Source: Verrucomicrobiaceae bacterium
GTDB lineage: Bacteria > Verrucomicrobiota > Verrucomicrobiia > Verrucomicrobiales > Verrucomicrobiaceae
Reading direction: 5' to 3'
Assembly: GCA_027487315.1 (NCBI GenBank)
Contig: JAIYDW010000057.1
Coordinates: 1-37,490 of the forward strand
Length of the DNA: 37,490 nt
Part shown: positions 25,083-31,700 of the stretch, piece after piece
How the letters are laid out: each line of letters opens with the position of its first letter
Numbering within the stretch: position 1 is the stretch's first letter
Translations under genes and position numbers: made by a program
Notes under the pieces: model-generated
Seen by the model: only the letters and a program-made list of their open reading frames with translations
Told to the model about the DNA's origin: nothing
Database searches by the model: none

Positions 25083-25601
25083 CTACCGATACTTGTTCAT
25101 CAACCGTTTCGCGCATTGGGTTTGCTCACTCGTTTCCAAGCAGCATTTTCGGCGGGCTCGAATCCATTGCACCGGGTCGGTGTTGGCGGGGATGTATCCC
25201 GCTTTGGCGCACCAGGCGATGATGAACTGCCCGGTTCTGCCACAACCGGCGACGCAATGGACGACGACGGGTTCCTTGGCTTGATGATGCTGATCCATCA
25301 GGGTCACGAAGCGTTCGATTTGGGCATCGGTCGGAACGCCATAGTCGGGAACGTTGAAGTGGTGGTATTGAAAATGGCCGGGCACGTCCTGCCGATTGTC
25401 GAATTCGCAGCAATTGACGACGGCTTGGATCTTGTTTGCCTTGTAGATGTCAAAAACATAGGGGTCGGGCCACCAGGAGGCAGCGATGACGTCTTTAACA
25501 ATCCAAGTGAAGGGTTCGGTTCGTTCGGGTTGTCCCCTTTCGGGCCAATACCAGGGTCGAATGGGCTGGGGCATGGATGTTGGTTTGAGCCTGGACTCCA
25601 A
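25083..25601 (-). CDS. Protein-tyrosine/dual-specificity-type phosphatase
   Basis: A 172-residue protein with the PTP signature HCVAGCGRTG (115-124; nucleophile C116, phosphate-binding R122) and an aspartate in NVPDYGVPT (D86) as the likely general acid. This is the CX5R loop of dual-specificity-like phosphatases; substrates may be phosphoproteins, phosphoinositides or nucleotides. The N-terminus is Pro/Trp-rich. ATG at 25574 (MPQPIRPW) is an alternative start that would remove nine residues. It begins 15 bp after the SMP-30 gene stop, so the two are probably one transcript. Confidence 0.85.
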   Translation of the reverse strand: MESRLKPTSMPQPIRPWYWPERGQPERTEPFTWIVKDVIAASWWPDPYVFDIYKANKIQAVVNCCEFDNRQDVPGHFQYHHFNVPDYGVPTDAQIERFVTLMDQHHQAKEPVVVHCVAGCGRTGQFIIAWCAKAGYIPANTDPVQWIRARRKCCLETSEQTQCAKRLMNKYR

Positions 25602-25616
25602 CGGGGTGCTTGAATG

Positions 25617-26780
25617 CTAGCAGTGATGGGCGCCTCGGGTGTTCACATGCAGGGAGAACAGGCTTTGGCTGGCGGTGATGAAGAGGCGGTTCCGTTTCGG
25701 GCCGCCGAAGCAGAGGTTGCTGGTGGTTTCGGGGAGTTTGATAAGACCGATGCGTTTGCCTTCGGGATTGAAGACGTGGACGCCGTCGAGGCCCGGTCCC
25801 GCCCAACCACCACTTGCCCAGACGTTACCTTCCACATCGCATCGCACGCCGTCTGAACCTAAGGCATCGATTTTTGTTGTGAGTCGTGGATGGCTCTCGA
25901 TCAGAATTCTCCGATGGTCATTTCCATTGGCAGCATTCTGAGGATCGTTGGGTATCGTGTCGGGATAAAACATCAAGTTCCACTCAGGTTTGCCGCCAAC
26001 AGTATGATATCCCAGGCCATTCATCATAGTGTTGAAAGGCTTTCCTTTGCCTAGCTTGACTCCGTCCACGACATCAAATACCAGGATGTTCTTCGGCGCG
26101 CCTGTGTCGACGACGTAGAGCTTTTTGTAGTCAGGGGAGAAGCAGAGGCCGTTGGGTTTGGCGAGTTCGTCAGTGACTTTTTCGATTTTGCCGGTGGGGT
26201 CGATGCGATAAACGGCTTCTTTGAGCTGCAGCTCGCCTTTGTTGCCCTCGTAATCCATCATGCTGCCGTAGCCGGGGTCGGTGAACCAGATGCCGCCGTC
26301 GGGGTGGACGGCGCCGTCGTTGGGGGCGTTGAGGGGTTTGCCGTCGAAGGTGTCTGCGAGCACGGTGATTTGGCCGTCGAGCTCATAGCGGACGACGCGG
26401 CGGGTGGCGTGTTCGAAGGAAATCTGGCGGCCTTGGAGGTCGAAGGTGTTGCCGTTGCTGTTGTTGGCGTTGTTGCGCATGACGGAGACGTGGCCGTCTT
26501 CGGGGAGGTAGCGCATTTGGGCGTTGTTGGGGATGTCACTCCAGACGAGGTAGTTGCCAGAGCCGTTCCAGGCGGGGCCTTCGGCCCAGAGCATGCCAGT
26601 GTGGAGGCGGCGGATGGGGGAGTTGCCCTGAATGAGTTTTTTGAAATCGGGGTCGAGGGCAACGACGTCGGGGTCGGGGTAACGCTCGGGGGTTTGGCCT
26701 GACCAGTTGCGGGCGAGAGCCGAAGTGGCTGTGGCGGCAAGGGTCGTCAGGAAAGCACGGCGGTTGGTGGGCGAAGACAT
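25617..26780 (-). CDS. Tat-exported SMP-30/gluconolactonase-family protein
   Basis: A 387-residue protein with a twin-arginine signal (NRRAFLTTLAATATSALA, R7-R8). The mature part is a six-bladed SMP-30/gluconolactonase beta-propeller: WAEGPAWNGSGNYLVWSDIP near 66-85 carries the metal-binding glutamate, PNDGAVHPDGGIWFTDPGYG (about 152-171) the conserved Asn/Asp, KPNGLCFSPDYKKLYVVDTG the next blade and GVRCDVEGNVWASG a later one. Members bind a divalent metal and hydrolyse sugar lactones. Export by Tat suggests folding or cofactor loading before export. Base composition changes inside the gene: the 3' portion is about 45-52% GC in sampled lines, the 5' portion about 65%. Confidence 0.9.
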   Translation of the reverse strand: MSSPTNRRAFLTTLAATATSALARNWSGQTPERYPDPDVVALDPDFKKLIQGNSPIRRLHTGMLWAEGPAWNGSGNYLVWSDIPNNAQMRYLPEDGHVSVMRNNANNSNGNTFDLQGRQISFEHATRRVVRYELDGQITVLADTFDGKPLNAPNDGAVHPDGGIWFTDPGYGSMMDYEGNKGELQLKEAVYRIDPTGKIEKVTDELAKPNGLCFSPDYKKLYVVDTGAPKNILVFDVVDGVKLGKGKPFNTMMNGLGYHTVGGKPEWNLMFYPDTIPNDPQNAANGNDHRRILIESHPRLTTKIDALGSDGVRCDVEGNVWASGGWAGPGLDGVHVFNPEGKRIGLIKLPETTSNLCFGGPKRNRLFITASQSLFSLHVNTRGAHHC

Positions 26781-26837
26781 CCCGTGGTTGTATCGAAAAC
26801 CGTTGGGGTTGCCAAGAGGAATGAATCCGTCAGGGGA

Positions 26838-28064
26838 TCACATTTTGAAGATGTCTTCGCCGAAAACGATGCGGGCGGCCTGGGCGACGTCTTTGTCGCC
26901 CCGTCCCGAGAGGTTGACGACGATGATGTCGTCCGGGGACATGAGGGGTGCGATTTTTTTGACGTGGGCGATAGCATGCGCGCTTTCGAGGGCGGGGATG
27001 ATGCCTTCGACGCGGCTGAGTTCCTGGAAGCCGTCCATGGCTTCATCATCGGTGGCGTAAGTGTATTCAACGCGGCCCTGCTCATGCAACCAGGCGTGCT
27101 CGGGTCCGATGGCGGCGTAGTCGAGGCCGGCGCTGACGGAGTGGGTGAGTTCGATCTGGCCGTCGGCGTTGGCGAGGAGCCAGGTTTTGGTGCCCTGAAG
27201 GACACCGAGGCGGCCACCCTGGAAACGGGCGGCGTGTTTTTCCGGGAGGATGCCCTCACCGCCGGCTTCGACGCCGATCATGCGGACGCCTTCGTCGTTG
27301 AGGAAGGGGTGGAAGAGGCCCATAGCGTTGCTGCCACCGCCGACACAGGCAACGAGGAGGTCTGGAAGGCGGTTTTCACGGGCGAGGATTTGTTCCCGGG
27401 CTTCGACGCCGATGACGCGGTGGAAATCGCGCACCATCATGGGGAAAGGGTGCGAGCCGAGGGCGGAACCGAGGATGTAGTGGGTGGTGTCAACGTTGGT
27501 GACCCAATCGCGCATGGCTTCGTTGACGGCTTCTTTGAGGGTGGCCTGGCCGGCGGTGACGGCTACGACTTTGGCGCCGAGGAAACGCATGCGGGCGACG
27601 TTGAGGGCCTGGCGCTCCATATCCACTTTGCCCATGTAAATGGTGCAGTCGAAGCCAAACCGGGCACAGACGGTGGCGGTGGCGACGCCGTGCTGGCCGG
27701 CACCGGTTTCGGCGATGATGCGCTTTTTGCAAAGGCGGAGCGCTAGCAGGGCTTGGCCGAGGGCGTTGTTGATTTTGTGGGCCCCGGTGTGGAGCAGGTC
27801 CTCGCGCTTGAGGTAAACTTTGGCCCCGCCGAGTTTTTCGGTCCAGCGTTCAGCGAGGTAGAGAGGGGTGGGGCGGCCAACATAATCGCCAAGAAGGCGG
27901 TCGAGCTCAGCCTGGAAAGTCGGGTCTTTGCGGGCTCGGTCGTAGTGGTCGGCAAGGTCGGTGAGGGCGGCCATGAGGGTCTCTGGCACGAACATGCCTC
28001 CGAAACGGCCAAAGTGGCCGTGGGTGTCTGGCATGACGGGGAGGGGCAAGGTGGCGGTGCTCAT
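26838..28064 (-). CDS. trpB: Tryptophan synthase beta subunit
   Basis: A 408-residue protein that joins indole and serine to form tryptophan with PLP. Start chosen at [20 protein letters not shown] because homology begins at [15 protein letters not shown]; the longer frame to 28226 adds unrelated residues. Motifs: [19 protein letters not shown] (86-104; PLP lysine K97), [12 protein letters not shown] (119-130), [11 protein letters not shown] and GGGSNAMG (242-249; PLP phosphate loop), [13 protein letters not shown] and LSGRGDKD near the C-terminus. This is the TrpB1 type that normally works with TrpA, but no trpA is adjacent; the next gene on this strand is SMP-30. Confidence 0.96.
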   Translation of the reverse strand: MSTATLPLPVMPDTHGHFGRFGGMFVPETLMAALTDLADHYDRARKDPTFQAELDRLLGDYVGRPTPLYLAERWTEKLGGAKVYLKREDLLHTGAHKINNALGQALLALRLCKKRIIAETGAGQHGVATATVCARFGFDCTIYMGKVDMERQALNVARMRFLGAKVVAVTAGQATLKEAVNEAMRDWVTNVDTTHYILGSALGSHPFPMMVRDFHRVIGVEAREQILARENRLPDLLVACVGGGSNAMGLFHPFLNDEGVRMIGVEAGGEGILPEKHAARFQGGRLGVLQGTKTWLLANADGQIELTHSVSAGLDYAAIGPEHAWLHEQGRVEYTYATDDEAMDGFQELSRVEGIIPALESAHAIAHVKKIAPLMSPDDIIVVNLSGRGDKDVAQAARIVFGEDIFKM

Positions 28065-28098
28065 GGAAGATTTGGACAGAGATTCGAAAGGAACCCCA

Positions 28099-28126
28099 AC
28101 CATACACAAACGTGCCTGGAGGCCAA
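28099..28126 (-). promoter_or_regulatory. Candidate trpB promoter
   Basis: On the minus strand TTGGCC (28121-28126), a 16-bp spacer and TATGGT (28099-28104), preceded by TG (extended -10 form). The start of trpB lies about 35 bp downstream. Confidence 0.4.
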
Positions 28127-28188
28127 ATGGGATTCCGCGAGTTTGATCGGGGAAAAACAAGAGTTCCCTGCAACCCGATGAGAATGCC

Positions 28189-28218
28189 TTGACCTTTGGA
28201 TTCGGATTTTGATACGCT
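28189..28218 (+). promoter_or_regulatory. Candidate promoter of the first prepilin gene
   Basis: TTGACC (28189-28194), an 18-bp spacer and TACGCT (28213-28218). The spacing equals that of the second prepilin gene promoter. The leader of about 90 bases contains a small GTCT/AGAC hairpin near 28232-28245. The -10 box is weak. Confidence 0.4.
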
Positions 28219-28315
28219 TGGGGCAATTCAGTCTGAAAAAAGACGGAGCTTTACGGCCCGCAGGGGGGTCGAGCAGCTCAAACATCAAAGACCCTGCCGA
28301 CAGGAGTGCATGCCC

Positions 28316-28921
28316 ATGAAAGCTCATCCCTCGCCCACCCGGAGACAGTCGATTTGCTCCCGCGGTTACTCATTAATCGAACTGTTGGTGGTGATTACCA
28401 TCATCTCCATTCTGGCAACTCTCGCCTTTTCAGCGACCCGTGCCGTCTTGGCTCAGGCCTACAAAGTTGAGACGAAAACCCAGTTGGCCGCCCTGGAAGT
28501 CGCCGTGCAGAGCTATTTCACGGAGTACAATCGTCTCCCTGGCCGTGGCACGACTGATGAAACGGTTCGGCTCAATCAGAGCACCGATGTCCTTCAAATA
28601 CTGCTTGGCGACGCCTCTGGATCAGGTCAAGGAGGTGCACCGGGCATTGTCTTTTTGCAGGCTAAATCCGCTAAAGCAGGTAGAAGTGGCCTGCTCGAAC
28701 ATGGTGATAACTTCCTGTCTTTGCTTGATCACTGGGGCAATCCGTACTTTTTGATCTTGGATCGCGATCGTGACGAGCGTCTGTCCAATCCAGATGCAAA
28801 CAACGAGGATCGCCGAGTTTCCGACTCAGCTTCCAAAGGACTGCGCACGCGGGTAGCTGCGTTTTCCAGCGGTCCAGATGGAAAACCTGGAACTGGAGAC
28901 GACATCGTCAGTTGGCGCTAA
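28316..28921 (+). CDS. Prepilin-like protein, GspG/type IV pilin family (first copy)
   Basis: A 201-residue protein with a class III prepilin leader: basic N-terminus, cleavage after G17 (RG-YSLIELLVVITIISILA), glutamate at +5 and a 20-residue hydrophobic helix. The C-terminus, GPDGKPGTGDDIVSWR, matches the calcium-site region of type II secretion major pseudopilins (GspG) and of many Verrucomicrobia prepilins. The protein would be processed by a prepilin peptidase and assembled by machinery encoded elsewhere. ATG 28316 is preferred over ATG 28310 because AGGAG at 28302-28306 is then 9 bases away. It is paralogous to the next gene. Confidence 0.9.
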   Translation: MKAHPSPTRRQSICSRGYSLIELLVVITIISILATLAFSATRAVLAQAYKVETKTQLAALEVAVQSYFTEYNRLPGRGTTDETVRLNQSTDVLQILLGDASGSGQGGAPGIVFLQAKSAKAGRSGLLEHGDNFLSLLDHWGNPYFLILDRDRDERLSNPDANNEDRRVSDSASKGLRTRVAAFSSGPDGKPGTGDDIVSWR

Positions 28922-28937
28922 CGACCCAATTTGGTCG
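28922..28937 (+). terminator. Weak hairpin after the first prepilin gene
   Basis: CGACC (28922-28926) and GGTCG (28933-28937) flank a six-base loop immediately after the stop codon; the following sequence ATTCTATTCG has some T. This may be a weak terminator. Confidence 0.35.
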
Positions 28938-28956
28938 ATTCTATTCGTGGACAGGG

Positions 28957-28986
28957 TTGACGACAGGACTGAAATTTGACTATACT
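28957..28986 (+). promoter_or_regulatory. Promoter of the second prepilin gene
   Basis: TTGACG (28957-28962), 18-bp spacer, TATACT (28981-28986): 5/6 matches in both boxes. This is the best sigma70 promoter in the window. The predicted transcription start is near 28993. Confidence 0.7.
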
Positions 28987-28993
28987 CGCTAAC

Positions 28994-29029
28994 AAATCCG
29001 GTTTGAGCTGCCTAACAGCCGCCGGGTTT
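28994..29029 (+). promoter_or_regulatory. Stem-loop at the predicted 5' end of the second prepilin mRNA
   Basis: AAATCCGG (28994-29001) pairs with CCGGGTTT (29022-29029) with one G-U pair; inside, GCTG and CAGC form a second stem around CCTAA. A T-rich stretch (TTTTGTCTTCTCC) follows, as in a terminator. Because it starts at about +1 it could be a stabilising 5' hairpin or an attenuator; it could also end transcripts of the first prepilin gene. Confidence 0.55.
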
Positions 29030-29067
29030 TGTCTTCTCCCCCTTAGCACCCCCTCCAATCGAATCGA

Positions 29068-29670
29068 ATGAAATCCCCTGCCCTCCGTTTCCCCAGTCGC
29101 GCTCGGCGCTCCGGCTTTACCCTCATTGAATTGCTGGTCGTGATCGGAATCATCGCCATTCTCGCCTCCCTCGCCTTTCCGGTGACCCAGGCCGTTTTGA
29201 ACCGAGCCTACAAGCTCAAAGCTCAGGCGATGGTCAAAGATCTGCAAGTTGCCATCAACAATTACCTCACGGAATACAATCGCCTCCCTCAACAAGGCGA
29301 TACCGAGACACCCACTCCCACGGATGGTGGCTCGCAACTGATTGGTATCTTGATGGGAGAGTCTTCCGGTCAAAACAGCATGAATCCGCGCGGCATCGTT
29401 TTCCTGAATGCTAACACGGCCAAGAACAACCGCGGCGGTATCATTGACAACGGAGGAGCCCAGATCTCCCTCGTCGATCAATGGGGCAATCCTTATTACG
29501 TGGTGATGGACGGCAACTACGACAACAAAATCGCCAATCCTGATGTCCAAAGCCAAGACCAAACCGTCTCTCAAGGTGCCCCGCCGCAGCTCCGCACCCG
29601 GGTCGCTGTTTACTGCATTGGACCAGACGGTCAGCTCAATACCAAAGACGACATCGTCTCCTGGCGCTAA
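29068..29670 (+). CDS. Prepilin-like protein, GspG/type IV pilin family (second copy)
   Basis: A 200-residue paralogue of the preceding gene product. The leader is RRSG-FTLIELLVVIGIIAIL with cleavage after G16 and glutamate at +5. Shared elements: YLTEYNRLPQQGD-like stretch, PRGIVFLNA, DQWGNPYYVVMDGNYDNKI, LRTRVAVY and a C-terminus GPDGQLNTKDDIVSWR. The two proteins share the WGNPY motif and the acidic C-terminal loop but differ in the central loop. It has its own strong promoter and terminator, so the two copies can be expressed independently. Confidence 0.92.
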   Translation: MKSPALRFPSRARRSGFTLIELLVVIGIIAILASLAFPVTQAVLNRAYKLKAQAMVKDLQVAINNYLTEYNRLPQQGDTETPTPTDGGSQLIGILMGESSGQNSMNPRGIVFLNANTAKNNRGGIIDNGGAQISLVDQWGNPYYVVMDGNYDNKIANPDVQSQDQTVSQGAPPQLRTRVAVYCIGPDGQLNTKDDIVSWR

Positions 29671-29702
29671 TCGCGCTGTCGGTTTCAAGCCAAATCCTTT
29701 TG

Positions 29703-29733
29703 ACGCCGGGCTCAGAGCCCGGCGTTCTTTTTA
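29703..29733 (+). terminator. Intrinsic terminator after the second prepilin gene
   Basis: ACGCCGGGC (29703-29711), loop TCAGA and GCCCGGCGT (29717-29725), a perfect 9-bp stem, followed by TCTTTTTA. A strong Rho-independent terminator, ending only 17 bp before the next start codon. Confidence 0.9.
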
Positions 29734-29750
29734 TCCCTCAATCAAAACTC

Positions 29751-30767
29751 ATGAAACCTATCGTCACCTTTGCCTGCTTGGTAGCCTGCGTCCTCACTTC
29801 CCAAGCCGCTGACTCGGGTCGAAAAACGCTCACTGCCCGTGCCAGTGAGCTGGATCCCAAAGCTCAATCCCATCCAGAGATTGATTTCGTCTTTGAAAAA
29901 GACGGCAAACCCCAAGACATCCAGAACGCCTCCGTCAATACCAGCGTGAAGATGCAGGGCAAATTGGTCATCTGGCTTATGGGCCATAGCGATGCCCTTT
30001 TTGAACGCCTCAATGGCTACGGCTTGCACGCCATCCAGGTTCATTATGCCAACAAGTGGTTCGGAAAATTGAAGCCGACGGACCGTATGGCGCGCGGTAA
30101 TGTTCGTCTGGAAGCCGCCATCGGTCGCGATGTGAGTGACCAGATCGACATTCCTCAACCCGACAGCATGATGGAGCGCTCCTACAAGTTCGTAAAATGG
30201 CTGGCCAAAGAGCACCCCGCCGGAAAATGGAAGCAATTCCTGACCGCAGACGGCAAAAGCCTGCAGTGGGAAAAGGTGATCATCAGTGGCAGCTCCCACG
30301 GCTCAACAACAGCGGCTCGCTTTGCCAAGGAGGTTAAGGTGGATCGAGTGGTGATGTTGTGCGGTCCACGGGACCAGGACCAGGATTGGCAGGGCATCCC
30401 ATCAGCAACCCCTGCCAACCGCTACTTCGGTTTTTCACATGTCCTTGATGGAGGTTGGTCCGGCGATCACTACTGCAGATCCTGGGAACTACTCGGCATG
30501 CATCAGTTTGGTCCGATCATGAATGTGGATGACAACCAACCTCCCTATGCGAATTCACGCCGCCTGATTTCAGCGGCCGATGTCGGCGGAAACGCCGACA
30601 AAGCCCACAGCGCGGTAACTCCTAGCAAAAACTCTCCCAAATCTGCCGACGGCACCTTGGCTTATGAACCCGTTTGGAAGTATCTCTACACGCACCCAGT
30701 GGAATTGACGGGAGAGCCCGGTGCAATCGATCCCAATTGCCAAAAGGATCATCCTTTGGGCAAATAG
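29751..30767 (+). CDS. Exported alpha/beta-hydrolase-like protein (BPSS1187-like)
   Basis: A 338-residue protein with a signal peptide (MKPIVTFACLVACVLTSQAA, cleavage near 20). The nucleophile elbow is VIISGSSHGSTTAARFA (177-193; S182 in GSSHG). Further segments are LVIWLMGHSDALFERLNGYG and WSGDHYCRSWELLGMHQFGP, the latter with a histidine that may complete the triad. The fold and the GSSHGS motif resemble the BPSS1187 family of alpha/beta hydrolases, recognised with moderate confidence. The substrate is unknown. The frame opens earlier (29700) but inside the terminator, so ATG 29751 is used. A LysR regulator follows 27 bp downstream. Confidence 0.8.
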   Translation: MKPIVTFACLVACVLTSQAADSGRKTLTARASELDPKAQSHPEIDFVFEKDGKPQDIQNASVNTSVKMQGKLVIWLMGHSDALFERLNGYGLHAIQVHYANKWFGKLKPTDRMARGNVRLEAAIGRDVSDQIDIPQPDSMMERSYKFVKWLAKEHPAGKWKQFLTADGKSLQWEKVIISGSSHGSTTAARFAKEVKVDRVVMLCGPRDQDQDWQGIPSATPANRYFGFSHVLDGGWSGDHYCRSWELLGMHQFGPIMNVDDNQPPYANSRRLISAADVGGNADKAHSAVTPSKNSPKSADGTLAYEPVWKYLYTHPVELTGEPGAIDPNCQKDHPLGK

Positions 30768-30794
30768 AGGCACAGAGGCTGCTCCAAAAACGCC

Positions 30795-31691
30795 ATGGAA
30801 CTCCGGCAACTGCGCTCGTTCATTGCCGTCGCTGAGGACGGGGTCATTAGCCGTGCAGCCCAGCGTCTGCATTTGACCCAATCGGCTCTAAGCCGCCAAA
30901 TCAAGGCATTGGAGGAAGATCTGGGAGTCACTCTCCTGGAGCGCAGCGCCCATTCAGTGAAACTCACTCAGGAGGGAGAGGTGCTTCTGAAAGAGGGACG
31001 CGGTGTCTTGGAACGCGCGGACGCCGCCGTGACGAAAGTGCGGGCGGCGGGCAAAGCTGTGCTGCTCAGAGTTGGCTACGCCCCCACGTTGACCGCTGGC
31101 ATCCTACCCCTGGCAATCAGCGCTTTCACTCAGAAGCACCCGCGCGTGCGCGTCGAGTTACTCGATCTCTCCAGCACGGAAATGCGCACCGGCTTGGATC
31201 AAGGCTCGCTTGATGTCGTGATGACCGTGAAACCCGCGAAGCTCGATGAGTCGATCCATTGGGAATCGCTGCTTCAGGAAGCTTGGTGTGTAGCGATGAG
31301 TCCCAACCACCCTTTGAACGCTAAAAAATCCATTTCGCCTGCCCTTTTGGATGGTGCGCGAATGGTGCTCTTTTCCCAACAAGAGTATCCCGAATACTGG
31401 CAGAGGGTGACCTCATGGTTCAAAGGCCACGGTATGAATGCCCTCATCGCCGGGGAGTATGATGGAGCAAACAGCCTAGCCTCTGCGATTGAGGCTGGAC
31501 TAGGGGTCGCCCTCGTCGTCGAACGCATGGCGTGCTCCTTTCCCCGGCTTTCGTTGAAACCGCTCAAACCGGAACCCGAGCCCGTGTGCATCGCAGCCGG
31601 GGTATCAGCCACACGCCGTAGCGACGTGATTCTGCAAGTGTTTGTGGAAGAACTGAAGCGGGCGGCGAAAGAATCGGCCCGCCGATTTTAG
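30795..31691 (+). CDS. LysR-family transcriptional regulator
   Basis: A 298-residue protein of typical LysR length. Residues 1-60 form the winged helix-turn-helix (MELRQLRSFIAVAEDGVISR, RLHLTQSALSRQIKALEEDL, LLERS). The effector domain (about 90-298) is the periplasmic-binding-protein-like LysR substrate domain; segments LLRVGYAPTLTAGILPLAIS and GVALVVERMACSFPRL match its sub-domain edges. Targets usually include a neighbouring gene; here the hydrolase before it or the large transporter (which ends 9 bp away and is convergent) are candidates. The effector is unknown. Confidence 0.92.
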   Translation: MELRQLRSFIAVAEDGVISRAAQRLHLTQSALSRQIKALEEDLGVTLLERSAHSVKLTQEGEVLLKEGRGVLERADAAVTKVRAAGKAVLLRVGYAPTLTAGILPLAISAFTQKHPRVRVELLDLSSTEMRTGLDQGSLDVVMTVKPAKLDESIHWESLLQEAWCVAMSPNHPLNAKKSISPALLDGARMVLFSQQEYPEYWQRVTSWFKGHGMNALIAGEYDGANSLASAIEAGLGVALVVERMACSFPRLSLKPLKPEPEPVCIAAGVSATRRSDVILQVFVEELKRAAKESARRF

Positions 31692-31700
31692 CAAGAGTAA

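Noticed and set aside
26784-27746. 320-codon plus-strand frame over trpB
   Set aside because: Opposite an unmistakable TrpB with intact active-site motifs.
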